64,000 nucleotides of DNA from the NCBI RefSeq assembly GCF_003478035.1, contig NZ_QUEP01000014.1:9738-73737 (forward strand), written 5' to 3'. The notes under the pieces were generated by a model. It saw only the letters and a program-made list of their open reading frames with translations, made no database searches and was not told where the DNA came from. This document shows positions 43,166-52,196 of the stretch, piece by piece (positions within the stretch are counted from its first letter, which is position 1; the number at the start of each line of letters is the position of its first letter). A program made the position numbers and the translations under genes. This DNA is from Clostridium sp. OF03-18AA. GTDB taxonomy: Bacteria; Bacillota; Clostridia; Lachnospirales; Lachnospiraceae.

Positions 43166-43340
43166 ATGATACCGTATTGTTCCGCACTTCGTGCTCTCAC
43201 AATACTCAAAAACATTCATAATCCGCTCATTTTTCTACGAAAAATGGCTGCTTATTCATGTTTTTGGCGGGTCCCAAGGTCGGAAATCCTCTTGCAAGCA
43301 AGCTTGCATCGGATTTTCGTCCTTTTGACCCTAGTATCAT
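43166..43340 (-). repeat. Family-A structured repeat, copy A3 (cloverleaf form)
   Basis: ATGATAC (43166-43172) pairs with GTATCAT (43334-43340). Enclosed are three arms: GTATTGT/ACAATAC with GCAC-TTC-GTGC, CAAAAACAT/ATGTTTTTG with an inner CATTTTTC/GAAAAATG, and GGGTC/GACCC with AAGG/CCTT, GGAAATCC/GGATTTTC and the invariant TTGCAAGC-AA-GCTTGCA. It fills the leader of the VanR-like gene. Confidence 0.65.
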
Positions 43341-43400
43341 CCTACCATATTTCGACCCTTTTTTCCTTACTTTTTTCTGAAAACTAAGAGGAAGTTTTTA

Positions 43401-43558
43401 CAATTTATGTTACAGTACACGGGCACTCCATGCCCGCGCACTGTAACAGGATTTTGCCGATGCTTCGCATTCCAAATCGGCAAAATCCGCGGCCATAACG
43501 GTATCATACGGAATTTTCAGTTCAGAAAATTCCTACCCGTGAAAAGTAACCAATTTAT
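43401..43558 (+). mobile_element. Family-B miniature element B1 with 8-bp target duplication
   Basis: The element spans 43409-43550 and begins GTTACAGTACACGGGCA; the reverse complement of its end reads GTTACTTTTCACGGGTA (imperfect ~17-bp terminal inverted repeats). CAATTTAT directly precedes it (43401-43408) and follows it (43551-43558). Inside are perfect hairpins GATTTTGCCGAT/ATCGGCAAAATC and GGAATTTTC/GAAAATTCC. No coding capacity. The gap between A3 and B1 (43341-43400) shows nothing recognisable. Confidence 0.7.
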
Positions 43559-43588
43559 GCCGTATTGCATGTTGTATTCTTCTCGATG

Positions 43589-43630
43589 AAAAAAGCAGCG
43601 GAACTACTCTCAGAGAATAAGTTCCGCTGC
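43589..43630 (-). terminator. Terminator of the M3 oligoendopeptidase gene
   Basis: Minus strand GCAGCGGAAC pairs with GTTCCGCTGC, followed by TTTTTT. Confidence 0.85.
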
Positions 43631-43642
43631 TTATCTTTCTTT

Positions 43643-45325
43643 TTATAATCCCAGCTCCTCAAACACGCCCTTCATGATGATCTTCACAGAACCGTCATCC
43701 AGGACTTTGTGGAGTCCGCTGTATTTTAAGAGATCGAAATATCCCATGGAACCGCCGGCTGCGCAGAGTTTGTAGTAGTCTGCCCATGCCGCTTTCCGGT
43801 CTTCCTTCATCTTTGTGTAGAACTCAAACGCCCCCATCTGGGCCATCGCGTAGTCCACATAGTAGAACGGATACAAGAAGATGTGCTGCTTCTGCATCCA
43901 GAATCCGCCGCCCTCAAGGAATTCGTTGCCGTCATAATCTCTCCACGGCATATAGATCTTTTCCAGGCTGCTCCAGACTGCTCTCCGCTCTATCGCGGTC
44001 ATCTCCGGATTTTCAAAGACCTTGTGCTGGAATTCATCCACGCAGACCATATACGGGATCTTCATGAGAGCGTCCGCGAGGTGCTCTTTCCGGTACTGCT
44101 CCGCGCGGTCCCCGAAGAATTTCTCCATCCAGGGGTAAGTCCAGAGTTCCATGCTCATCGAGTGGATCTCCGCGATCTCACTTGTGGAGTGGCAGAGCTC
44201 CGGGATCTTCTGGAATTTTGCCGCTGTGAAACCGGCAAACGCATGGCCAGCCTCGTGGGTCAGGACATTCACATCGGCGTCCGTGCCGTTGAAGTTGGAG
44301 AAGATGAACGGTGCATGGTAGAGAGGAAGTGTCGTGCAGTATCCGCCCGCGCGCTTTCCATGTTTCGACTCCAGGTCGAAGAGATCATGTTCGATCATGA
44401 AATCGAAAAACTCTCCGCTCTCCTTCGAGAGTTCGCGGTACATCTTCTGAGCCTCACCGACCAGGTATTCCTTATCACCGACCGGGACCGGATTTCCGTC
44501 CGGGGAGGTCAGGGACTCATCGTAATAATAGAGATGCTCGATGCCGAGTGCCTCTTTCTGGCGCTCATAGAGCTCCTTCGCAGCCGGGACAATGATCTCC
44601 CGCACCTGTTTCCGGAACACTTCCAGGTCTTTCGCCGTATAGTCGAAACGGCGGCGGCGCAGATATCCCATCGGGATAAAGCTCTCAAATCCGAGCTTTT
44701 TCGCCATTCCGGAGCGCACCTTCACGAGACCGTCATAGACTTCGTCGAGCTTCGGGGCGATCCCCGCATAGAGCTCCGCCCACGCCTCAAACGCCGCTTT
44801 TCTCTCAGTGCGGTCCGTACTCTGCATGTGTTTTAAGAGTCCGTATGTCCCGAGCTGCTCTCCGCGGAAATCCACGGTGGCCGCCGCCTGGGTCTTCATG
44901 TACTGGTTGACAAGCTCGGCTTCCTCCACCTGATCGTCCACAATGCACTCGTCGGAGAGCTGTTTCTGCGCTTCCATGTTCTGCAGGAGGATGGAGCCGA
45001 ATTCTTTCTCCATCTCGCCTTTGAACGGGGATGCCACAATGACCTCTCCCATCTCTTTTTTCAGGATCCCGTATTTCGGCATCTGGCTGTTGAAATATGC
45101 CATCTCGCCCTCGTAGAAGCTGTCTAAAAGGTTGATCGTGTTCCGGATATGAGCGACTGTCTTTGCCGTCTCAAGCTCCGTATCCGCCTCCACGAAGTCC
45201 ATGTAGGCATTTTTAAACTCCTCATAGCTCTTTGCTTCCTTTAACGCTGCGATATCCCCTGATACGCGCGCAAAGACTTTTTCCATGTCCGGACGGACAT
45301 ACTGAAGATCCGCAAATTTTTCCAT
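43643..45325 (-). CDS. M3-family oligoendopeptidase (PepF-like)
   Basis: A 560-residue cytoplasmic zinc metallopeptidase that degrades short peptides. The zinc-binding helix HEAGH is at 357-361 (LTHEAGHAFAGF) with the third ligand Glu in the downstream EIHSMSMELW segment. The GGYCTTLPLYHAPFIFSNFNG stretch before it is characteristic of the M3B group. Length is typical of clostridial PepF. ATG 45325 has an AAAGGGG site. Monocistronic with its own terminator. Confidence 0.92.
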   Translation of the reverse strand: MEKFADLQYVRPDMEKVFARVSGDIAALKEAKSYEEFKNAYMDFVEADTELETAKTVAHIRNTINLLDSFYEGEMAYFNSQMPKYGILKKEMGEVIVASPFKGEMEKEFGSILLQNMEAQKQLSDECIVDDQVEEAELVNQYMKTQAAATVDFRGEQLGTYGLLKHMQSTDRTERKAAFEAWAELYAGIAPKLDEVYDGLVKVRSGMAKKLGFESFIPMGYLRRRRFDYTAKDLEVFRKQVREIIVPAAKELYERQKEALGIEHLYYYDESLTSPDGNPVPVGDKEYLVGEAQKMYRELSKESGEFFDFMIEHDLFDLESKHGKRAGGYCTTLPLYHAPFIFSNFNGTDADVNVLTHEAGHAFAGFTAAKFQKIPELCHSTSEIAEIHSMSMELWTYPWMEKFFGDRAEQYRKEHLADALMKIPYMVCVDEFQHKVFENPEMTAIERRAVWSSLEKIYMPWRDYDGNEFLEGGGFWMQKQHIFLYPFYYVDYAMAQMGAFEFYTKMKEDRKAAWADYYKLCAAGGSMGYFDLLKYSGLHKVLDDGSVKIIMKGVFEELGL

Positions 45326-45397
45326 GATAGTAACCCCTTTCCCAAAATGATGCTTCTTTCCGGTCTGTTCCCCATATTTTACAGACCGCAGCCGGTC

Positions 45398-45889
45398 CTA
45401 GCTGACTGCTACCCCGTTTTTCCGGAGGAATTTCCTTACATTCTCGTCCCATTCATTCTCCAGCGTCCGATCCATGGTAAACTGTTTCATGGACGTCCCC
45501 GTAACGCAGATCATCTCTTGGTTTTCATACTGGACATTGATGTAAAGTCCTCCTACCTGATCCGGACTGATCCCCGGAACTCTCCCGGAAACAAACCGGT
45601 CTCTTGCCGACGGCGGCATCAGAAATACGATCCGGAAGCTCTCCGGCAGCCGTTTTCCCCTGATCAGGGAGTAGCAGATCGGCTTTAAGCTCTTCCAGGA
45701 AGAATATTCTTCGATCCGGTTCTCCTCTAGCTCTTCTTCCGAAAAATATCCCTGACGGATCTTTCCGTCGATGGAAAACCGGTTCCAGGTCACGATCTCC
45801 GCTTCCCTGACAAGAAATTTATCAAAGATCTCCCCGATAAAAAGCCCTTCCGTAAATGCTTTCTGCTCTTCGACCTTTAATGCTACCAT
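45398..45889 (-). CDS. DUF5721-type hypothetical protein
   Basis: A 163-residue cytoplasmic protein, apparently of DUF5721, restricted to Lachnospiraceae and relatives. Recognisable segments are FIGEIFDKFLVREAE near the N-terminus, YSSWKSLKPICYSLIRGK in the middle and a C-terminal WDENVRKFLRKNG helix. No catalytic motif or membrane segment. Ribosome site GGAGGT precedes ATG 45889. Function unknown. Confidence 0.65.
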   Translation of the reverse strand: MVALKVEEQKAFTEGLFIGEIFDKFLVREAEIVTWNRFSIDGKIRQGYFSEEELEENRIEEYSSWKSLKPICYSLIRGKRLPESFRIVFLMPPSARDRFVSGRVPGISPDQVGGLYINVQYENQEMICVTGTSMKQFTMDRTLENEWDENVRKFLRKNGVAVS

Positions 45890-45911
45890 TGCTTACCTCC
45901 ATATATTTTTT

Positions 45912-46104
45912 GCCGTTCCGTAACTGTTCAGCACCCTCACACCTACAGAAACCTCCCCTGGAGCTTTCCTTCGGATGCATGGCAAGTTACGAGCAAAAAT
46001 CCATTCCAGATCGGCTTCGCCAATGGGATTTTTGCCTCCAATCCTGTGCTTTATTATGGTCAGCGCAGCAAGTGCGCAGACCTACTGAATAGTTACGCCG
46101 TTCC
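45912..46104 (+). mobile_element. Family-C miniature element C1 with 8-bp target duplication
   Basis: The 177-bp element (45920-46096) has terminal inverted repeats GTAACTGTTCAG and CTGAATAGTTAC (11 of 12 matching) and is flanked by GCCGTTCC on both sides (45912-45919 and 46097-46104). It contains GCAAAAATCCATT/AATGGGATTTTTGC and GGTC...GACC hairpins and no gene. This is the only complete family-C copy seen; others are fragments. Confidence 0.7.
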
Positions 46105-46154
46105 GTCTATGTGATCTCACAGTCCGCAAACAGATGCGCAGACCAGAGGGACCG

Positions 46155-47126
46155 TCATTCCGTCTCCTTACATACCGTCTCAAAGATCTCGAAGAAATCT
46201 GCCGATGTCTTCTCCCCGTCTGTGATGGAAAGATTTTTCCACAGACTGTCATCCTTCGCGAGATGGACCTTCGCCGCGTACTCCGAGTATGTCTCATAGA
46301 ACGCCTCGTTCTTCTTCTCCCGGACCATCTCTTCCTTCCGGATCTTCGTCGCGGCCTCATCGTAATCGCTCACGCAGCGCAGGATATAATATTTTCCGTC
46401 TGCCCCGATCACATCGCTGATCTCCCCGGAAGCCAGCGCGTAAGCGGCCTGCTCATATTCTTCTGACCTCATGCCTCTGGAGATCTTTTTCTCGATCTCC
46501 TGGTCCTCGGACACCTCTTTTGCGACCGTCATAAAGTCCGTTCCCTCCGTCCGGACCTTTTTTAAGGTCTCATCCGCCTGATCTTTGTCGGAAAGTACGA
46601 TCTCATCGACCGTGATGACCTTCGCCTCGCTGTCGCTGACCTCCAGATTGACATTTTCCGTCAGGGTCTCCACCAGTTTTTCCGCTTTCCAGTAGTCCTC
46701 ATATAAGGATTCTGCCACATCCCGGGTGATCTCGAAGCTGTCCCCGGCGTTTTTCAGATTTTCCATATACTGAGCCGCCGCCTGCTTCACAAGCTCCCGC
46801 TCTTTTCCCGAGAGTGTGACGTTCTCCTCGTCGGCCATGCGGCTCATCGTCTTTAATTCCTTTAAAAAATCATGGATCTGGTTTACCAGAGTCTCCTCAA
46901 ACGTGGTTCCGGACTCGTCCACCGCGACATCCCAGATCTTGTCTGTATATAATTCTTCATAACGGAGCCGCTCCGTGGTGACGATCACCATGCTCTCGGC
47001 TTTCCCGTACTCTCTTTCACTTTTTCTGCCGGAAAGCAGCGTCTCTTTCACGCCGCATCCGCAGACGATCACTGCCGTGAGGACGACCGCCGCAAGCGTC
47101 CTTCCCCACCGGTTCCATTTTCCCAT
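46155..47126 (-). CDS. Peptidyl-prolyl isomerase lipoprotein (PrsA/SurA-like)
   Basis: A 323-residue extracellular lipoprotein. ATG 47126 follows TTGAGGACAG; the longer upstream frame is a repeat-derived leader. A signal helix ends in VIVCGC (lipidated Cys near residue 24). The N-terminal ~150 residues are helical chaperone-like; the parvulin (PpiC) domain is at about 190-290, with a divergent AKEVSEDQEIEKKI core and GADGKYYILRCV. Likely assists folding of secreted proteins. Lipidated foldases of this type are typical of Gram-positives. Confidence 0.83.
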   Translation of the reverse strand: MGKWNRWGRTLAAVVLTAVIVCGCGVKETLLSGRKSEREYGKAESMVIVTTERLRYEELYTDKIWDVAVDESGTTFEETLVNQIHDFLKELKTMSRMADEENVTLSGKERELVKQAAAQYMENLKNAGDSFEITRDVAESLYEDYWKAEKLVETLTENVNLEVSDSEAKVITVDEIVLSDKDQADETLKKVRTEGTDFMTVAKEVSEDQEIEKKISRGMRSEEYEQAAYALASGEISDVIGADGKYYILRCVSDYDEAATKIRKEEMVREKKNEAFYETYSEYAAKVHLAKDDSLWKNLSITDGEKTSADFFEIFETVCKETE

Positions 47127-47215
47127 ATTTCTGTCCTCAAGCTTATGTTTTCCTGTGTCTCCCGCAACAGGTACGCAGACCTCACAGATCGTTGTCTGCA
47201 AGTATGTTTTATTAC

Positions 47216-47253
47216 GGTCAGCACAGCAAGATGCGCTGACCTGCTGAATCAAC
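47216..47253. repeat. Family-C right-end fragment C5
   Basis: GGTCAGCACAGC...GCTGACC then TGCTGAATCAAC matches the right-end hairpin and terminus of C1. It lies in the leader of the PpiC gene. Confidence 0.45.
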
Positions 47254-47265
47254 CCGTCTGCACAT

Positions 47266-47853
47266 TTATAAAGCACCAAGTTTTTTCAATTCCTGATATA
47301 CAAGATGCACCGGAAGTCCCATCACATTCGCGTAAGATCCCTTTAATCCGTCGATATATCTTGCAAAAAATCCCTGGACCGCATACGATCCCGCCTTGTC
47401 CATCGGCTCCTCGGAATCCGCATACTCCCGGATCTCTTTTTCCGTCATCGGGGAAACATTCACGTCCGTCTCATCATAGAAGGAAACGACCGTATCCGCT
47501 TCTCCCTCCGGTCCTTTTTTCACGAGGCAGACGCCCGTATAGACCTGATGGCTGCGCCCCGCGAGACGCCTGATCATCTCATACGCCTCCTCGTGGCTCT
47601 TCGGCTTCCCGAGGATCTTTCCGTCCGCCGCGACGACCGTATCGGACCCAAGGATCACGGTTCCCTCCGGCATCTCTTTTGCCACATCGACGGCTTTCTG
47701 CTCTGCGAGACTCATCACGACCTCAGCAGGGACGTCCGATGTGATCTTCTCTTCCACATGGCTCACGATGATCTCCGGGACGATCCCGATCTGCAAAAGC
47801 AGTTCTTTCCGTCTCGGGGAACCGGATGCCAGAATGATCTTACTTTTTTCCAT
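47266..47853 (-). CDS. maf: Maf-family nucleotide pyrophosphatase
   Basis: A 195-residue enzyme. It starts KIILASGSPRRKELL, the family signature, with the catalytic/base-recognition GSDTVVAADGKILGKP and the ITGYSEEPMDKAGSYAVQG-type C-terminal motif (here DSEEPMDKAGSYAVQG). Maf proteins hydrolyse dTTP, UTP or modified nucleotides to the monophosphate, limiting misincorporation, and affect septum formation in B. subtilis. Ribosome site AGGAAAG. Just upstream of the PpiC gene. Confidence 0.93.
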   Translation of the reverse strand: MEKSKIILASGSPRRKELLLQIGIVPEIIVSHVEEKITSDVPAEVVMSLAEQKAVDVAKEMPEGTVILGSDTVVAADGKILGKPKSHEEAYEMIRRLAGRSHQVYTGVCLVKKGPEGEADTVVSFYDETDVNVSPMTEKEIREYADSEEPMDKAGSYAVQGFFARYIDGLKGSYANVMGLPVHLVYQELKKLGAL

Positions 47854-47891
47854 TTTTCTTTCCTGTCTGTCATTTCCTGTTATAGAAGAAA

Positions 47892-47922
47892 GAGGCGGTC
47901 TGACATAAGATCCAGCCGCCTC
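47892..47922 (-). terminator. Terminator of glyS
   Basis: Minus strand GAGGCGG pairs with CCGCCTC, followed by TTTCTTCT. Downstream, 47943-47991 contains a weak structured stretch CACATG...CATGTG. Confidence 0.65.
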
Positions 47923-48016
47923 ATCCTGTCATAAAGTCCTAAATCACATGCGGCTCACACGCCGTCTGCAGATCCGCTCCGCAGCCAGTCATGTGCTTTG
48001 CACGTTCCGGACTCCA

Positions 48017-49405
48017 TTAGAAACTTAATTTATCCTCAAAATAGCTCTTTAACTCTGCGATCGGGATACGAACCTGCTCCATCGTGTCTCTGTCACGAAC
48101 GGTTACAGCGCCGTCTGTCTCAGAATCAAAGTCGTATGTTACGCAGAACGGAGTACCGATCTCGTCCTGTCTTCTGTATCTCTTACCGATATTTCCTCTG
48201 TCATCGAACTCACAGTTGTAGTATTTGGAAAGTTCTGCGTATACCTTCTCAGCGCCCTCGTTTAACTTCTTGGATAACGGAAGGATGCCGACTTTCACCG
48301 GTGCGATCGCCGGATGGAAGTGCATAACGGTGCGGACATCGCCGCCCTCTAACTCTTCCTCGTCATATGCGGAGCAGAGGAATGCAAGTGTTACACGGTC
48401 TGCGCCGAGTGACGGCTCGATAACGTACGGGATGTACTTCTCGTTTACTTCATCGTCGAAGTAGGACATATCCTGTCCGGATACGTTCTGATGCTGTGTC
48501 AGGTCGTAATCGGTTCTGTCCGCGATACCCCAGAGCTCGCCCCAGCCGAACGGGAATAAGAACTCAAGGTCTGTGGTTGCCTTACTGTAGAAGCAGAGCT
48601 CCTCCGGAGAATGGTCACGTGCACGCATCTCGTCCGGTTTGATGCCGAGATCCTGCAGCCACTTGATGCAGAACTGTTTCCAATATGCGAACCAGTCAAG
48701 GTCTGTACCCGGTTTGCAGAAGAACTCTAACTCCATCTGCTCGAACTCTCTGGTACGGAATGTGAAGTTGCCCGGTGTGATCTCGTTACGGAAGGACTTA
48801 CCGATCTGTCCGATACCGAACGGAACTTTCTTTCTGGATGTTCTCTGGACATTCTTGAAGTTTACGAAGATACCCTGTGCAGTCTCCGGTCTTAAGTAAA
48901 CGGTGTTCTTTGCATCCTCGGTAACGCCCTGGAATGTCTTGAACATTAAGTTGAACTGACGGATATCCGTGAAGTCATGCTTTCCGCAGCTCGGGCACGG
49001 GATCTGGTTGTCGTCGATGTACTTCTTCATCTGCTCCTGGCTCCAGCCATCGATCGGAGTTTCCGGCTCGATGCCTTTCTCTGCCATATAATCCTCGATG
49101 AGCTTGTCGGCACGGAAACGCTCTTTACATGCCTTACAGTCCATTAACGGATCGGAGAAACCGCCGATATGTCCGGATGCAACCCATGTCTGGGAGTTCA
49201 TTAAGATCGCGCAGTCCACACCTACGTTGTACGGATTTTCCTGGATGAATTTCTTCCACCACGCACGTTTTACGTTATTCTTAAGCTCTACGCCCAGATT
49301 GCCGTAATCCCATGTGTTTGCAAGACCTCCGTAAATCTCGGAACCCGGATAAACAAAGCCTCTGGATTTCGCAAGTGCTACAATTTTTTCCATTGTCTTT
49401 TCCAT
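48017..49405 (-). CDS. glyS: Glycyl-tRNA synthetase, single-chain (alpha2) type
   Basis: A 462-residue class II synthetase of the eukaryote/archaea-like form, used by many Firmicutes in place of the alpha/beta enzyme. It begins with the catalytic lead [23 protein letters not shown]; motif 2 is FRNEITP and motif 3 is [21 protein letters not shown] cysteine pair lies in the insertion (about 135-145). The C-terminal anticodon-binding domain follows about 350. ATG 49405 has GAGGAGAG; no T-box is visible upstream. Confidence 0.95.
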   Translation of the reverse strand: MEKTMEKIVALAKSRGFVYPGSEIYGGLANTWDYGNLGVELKNNVKRAWWKKFIQENPYNVGVDCAILMNSQTWVASGHIGGFSDPLMDCKACKERFRADKLIEDYMAEKGIEPETPIDGWSQEQMKKYIDDNQIPCPSCGKHDFTDIRQFNLMFKTFQGVTEDAKNTVYLRPETAQGIFVNFKNVQRTSRKKVPFGIGQIGKSFRNEITPGNFTFRTREFEQMELEFFCKPGTDLDWFAYWKQFCIKWLQDLGIKPDEMRARDHSPEELCFYSKATTDLEFLFPFGWGELWGIADRTDYDLTQHQNVSGQDMSYFDDEVNEKYIPYVIEPSLGADRVTLAFLCSAYDEEELEGGDVRTVMHFHPAIAPVKVGILPLSKKLNEGAEKVYAELSKYYNCEFDDRGNIGKRYRRQDEIGTPFCVTYDFDSETDGAVTVRDRDTMEQVRIPIAELKSYFEDKLSF

Positions 49406-49576
49406 TGTGACTCTCCTCTTGATCTCTTCCGCACTGGTTTATGCGGAAAGTAATTCTATCTACAACCACCTGGGATTTCGGGGTAATTCCATCCCATCCG
49501 GCGTATTGCCATGATCACAGGATCTTAAACTGAAGATCCCGTCTCTCTAAGATCCGCGGATTTCCGCCGGATCCTT

Positions 49577-50218
49577 TTATCTGAAGATAATATAAGACGT
49601 CTCGCCTTTCGGCGTCTCGGCCGTATTCCCGTTTAAGGTCACGCCCTCGGACACATACTGGATCGCACCGTCCGTCTGGATCTTCGCGCTGCCGGTCACA
49701 CAGACCACATAGAACTTTTTCTGTTTTGTGATGTCCACAGCGGATACTTCCGTCTTTTCATCGCCTGCTTTATAGAAATTTGAACCGACGATATAGCCTT
49801 TTTCCACTCCGTCCTGCACGGAAACCACATCCAGACTCTCGACCTGGATCCCGCTCTCCTCATCCGGATACTCCGCCGCAAAGCGAAGGTATTCCTCCGC
49901 ATCCGGGAAGGTGATGAGAAGTTTCGCAGTCCCATCCTTCACGGTACATTCCGTGATCTCAGCCTTTTTCTCACTGCTTCCGGACTGGTTTTCGCTCTCG
50001 AATGCGTCCAGCATCTCCTGCGCATAGGCTTTTAATTCATCGGCGCTGTAATAATCATTCTCGCAGATTTCCACATCTGCGCTGGTGACGGTGCCTTCCT
50101 TTGTGACATAAAGGCTGGTCTCCGTCGGGGCAAATGCGGTCTTTCCCACTCCGCCGCCGCAGCCGTTTAAGGCAAATGCGAGAAGGAGAATGGCTGCCGC
50201 CGTCTGTCCTTTTTTCAT
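49577..50218 (-). CDS. Hypothetical lipoprotein
   Basis: A 213-residue protein with a lipoprotein signal: MKKGQ, hydrophobic stretch and lipobox ALNGC (Cys at 20). The mature part begins with glycine repeats, then a region containing VEICENDYYSADELKAYAQEML and two beta-rich halves. No known domain is recognised. Last gene before glyS; upstream it meets a family-B repeat. Confidence 0.7.
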   Translation of the reverse strand: MKKGQTAAAILLLAFALNGCGGGVGKTAFAPTETSLYVTKEGTVTSADVEICENDYYSADELKAYAQEMLDAFESENQSGSSEKKAEITECTVKDGTAKLLITFPDAEEYLRFAAEYPDEESGIQVESLDVVSVQDGVEKGYIVGSNFYKAGDEKTEVSAVDITKQKKFYVVCVTGSAKIQTDGAIQYVSEGVTLNGNTAETPKGETSYIIFR

Positions 50219-50271
50219 AATTCCTCCTTGATCCTCAAAAACGATTTTTAAGGATAAACCTGTTTATGATA

Positions 50272-50366
50272 CCGATGCTTCGCATTCCAAATCGGCAAAA
50301 TCCGCGACCGCTACTGTATCATACGGAATTTTCAGTTCTGAAAATTCCTACCCGTGAAAAGCAACG
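50272..50366 (+). repeat. Family-B repeat, copy B3 (left end missing)
   Basis: CCGATGCTTCGCATTCCAAATCGG, GGAATTTTC/GAAAATTCC and CCCGTGAAAAGCAAC align with B1; the GTTACAGT arm is absent. It sits 40 bp downstream of recO. Confidence 0.6.
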
Positions 50367-50404
50367 AATGATCCATTGCCAAAAAAGTCAAAAAACCTTT
50401 AACA

Positions 50405-51058
50405 TCATTTATATACAAGAACATCCAAAATGTCAAGTGAATGGAAGGTTTTATCCACAAATCGCCGCTTATTTTCCGCCACGCACTTTGTGAATTCTTC
50501 CAGGACTTTCTCCGTGACTGTAAAGGTGTAAAGCTTTTCCACCGGAGACGCGAGAACGTATTCCCACGTATAGATTGTGGAGTCTTCCAGCCTTCCCAGA
50601 GGCTTTTCCATGTACTCGCCGTTGATCTCCATGAGCTTTAACTCAAAGACAGCCCTCACGAGCCGGTTCGGGATCGTGCTCTTTAAGAGTGCCCGGAGTG
50701 ACTGGTAGAGAAGTTTTAAGGTCTCGACCGCCTCCAGGTTCTCTCTCCCGTAATAGTCCGCGAACTCCAGAAAATACGAGCCGTAACATGCCGCCTCCAT
50801 ATTTTCCGTGATCTCCCGGAAGTAATTCTGTACCTCCACAGAAACGAGGGAATAGGCGTCCCGGCCCTCATAGAGGGAGAATGTGCCGAACACAAAGGGG
50901 GCTGAGGACGCCATCAGCGTACTTCCGGGTCTTCTCGCACCTCTTGCAAAAGCCGTGATCTTTCCCCGCTCGCAGGTTAAGATCACGAGTCTTCTGTCAT
51001 ATTCGCCCGCCGGGGCAGATTTGATGACCATCCCGGTCAGGACTACCTGTTCTCTCAT
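50405..51058 (-). CDS. recO: DNA repair protein RecO (short form)
   Basis: A 217-residue recombination mediator that loads RecA on gapped DNA with RecR. The OB-fold (about 1-80) starts EQVVLTGMVIKSAPAGEYDRRLVILT with FARGARRPGS. The C-terminal helical domain is present (FELKLMEINGEY...), but the four-cysteine zinc ribbon found in Bacillus RecO is missing and the protein is ~35 residues shorter than usual. The C-terminal helices remain, so this looks like a natural variant, not a truncation. It lies upstream of a repeat element and downstream of era. Confidence 0.88.
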   Translation of the reverse strand: MREQVVLTGMVIKSAPAGEYDRRLVILTCERGKITAFARGARRPGSTLMASSAPFVFGTFSLYEGRDAYSLVSVEVQNYFREITENMEAACYGSYFLEFADYYGRENLEAVETLKLLYQSLRALLKSTIPNRLVRAVFELKLMEINGEYMEKPLGRLEDSTIYTWEYVLASPVEKLYTFTVTEKVLEEFTKCVAENKRRFVDKTFHSLDILDVLVYK

Positions 51059-51161
51059 TTCTTCGTTCCTTTAATAACCTCTTGCATCTGATCCAGAGCT
51101 TTCCTGCTACGGCCGCAGACAGAAATCTGTCTGCCTGACCAGCCATGCTGCAGCAGAGTGA

Positions 51162-52064
51162 TCAGATATCTTTCGAATTATATCCGTAGTTCTTCATATA
51201 CAGCTCGGAATCTCTCCACTCCTTGCGGACCTTGACCCAGAGCTTTAAGTTGACCTTCGTGTCCATGAGGTTCTCGATCTCGATCCTCGCGGAGGTTCCG
51301 ATGCGCTTTAACATCTGACCGCCTTTTCCGATCACGATCCCCTTGTGGGACTCTCTCTCACAGATGATCGTCGCATCGATATCGAACATGCCGTTGTCGC
51401 GCTCCGTCATCCGCTCGATCGTCACTGCGATCCCGTGCGGGATCTCATCCGACATCATACGCAGCGCTTTCTCACGGATCAGTTCCGCAGCGATCTGGCG
51501 CATCGGCTGGTCGGTCACGGTGTCCTCATCATAGTACTGCGGTCCCTCCGGCAGATACTGGAATATCGTGTGGATCAGCGTGTCGGTGTTCGTCTTCTTC
51601 ATCGCCGATACCGGGATCACCTCTTTAAAGTGGTATGCATCCTTGTAGGTCTCGATGGTCTTTAAGATATCCTCTTTCTTCACCGTATCGATCTTGTTGA
51701 TGACAAGGATGACCGGTGTCTTTACGGTCTGCAGCACTTTTAAGATATGCTGCTCACCGGAACCAATGTAGGTTCCCGGCTCCACGAGCCATAAGATCAC
51801 GTCGACCTCACGGAGTGTATGCTCCGCAACGTTTACCATGTACTCACCGAGCTTGTTTTTCGCTTTGTGGATCCCCGGTGTGTCGAGGAAGATGATCTGA
51901 CCATGCTCGTCTGTATACACGGTCTGGATCCTGTTTCTCGTGGTCTGCGGTTTTTCCGACGTGATCGCGATCTTCTGTCCGATCAGATGGTTCATCAATG
52001 TGGATTTTCCAACATTCGGACGGCCGATCAGTGTCACAAAACCTGATTTATATCCTTTTTTCAT
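51162..52064 (-). CDS. era: GTPase Era
   Basis: A 300-residue GTPase that assists 16S rRNA maturation. G1 GRPNVGKST, G2 region SEKPQTTRNRI, G3 DTPG, G4 NKID are visible, followed by the C-terminal KH RNA-binding domain with GIVIGKGGQMLKRIG. ATG 52064 has AAGGAG. It precedes recO, as in many Firmicutes. A hairpin GCAGACAG/CTGTCTGC (51115-51134) lies between the two genes. Confidence 0.96.
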   Translation of the reverse strand: MKKGYKSGFVTLIGRPNVGKSTLMNHLIGQKIAITSEKPQTTRNRIQTVYTDEHGQIIFLDTPGIHKAKNKLGEYMVNVAEHTLREVDVILWLVEPGTYIGSGEQHILKVLQTVKTPVILVINKIDTVKKEDILKTIETYKDAYHFKEVIPVSAMKKTNTDTLIHTIFQYLPEGPQYYDEDTVTDQPMRQIAAELIREKALRMMSDEIPHGIAVTIERMTERDNGMFDIDATIICERESHKGIVIGKGGQMLKRIGTSARIEIENLMDTKVNLKLWVKVRKEWRDSELYMKNYGYNSKDI

Positions 52065-52138
52065 GAATTCTCCTTAGCTTTTTCAAAAACGTTTCCGTAC
52101 TTTTCCCTGTATTTTTTCTTCCTGTCCCCGGTTCTGTT

Positions 52139-52179
52139 CCGGTCGGTGCAGATGGTATGCAGACCTGCCGAACAGTTCC
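52139..52179. repeat. Family-C right-end fragment C6
   Basis: GGTCGGTGCA...TGCAGACC then TGCCGAACAGTTCC resembles the right-end hairpin of C1, in the 132-bp gap between the M16 and era genes. Confidence 0.35.
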
Positions 52180-52196
52180 CTTTGCAGTCTTTTTTC

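Noticed and set aside
43408..43552. Family-B repeats as simple terminators or a CRISPR-like array
   Set aside because: Copies are dispersed, not tandem, have several hairpins and terminal inverted repeats, and one has a target duplication.
43883..44836. Open frame of 317 codons opposite the M3 peptidase gene
   Set aside because: Antisense to a conserved metallopeptidase with intact HEAGH; no ribosome site and no recognisable protein features.
49406..49576. T-box leader expected for a glycyl-tRNA synthetase gene
   Set aside because: No conserved T-box bulge, specifier loop or terminator/antiterminator pair could be found in the 171-bp gap.
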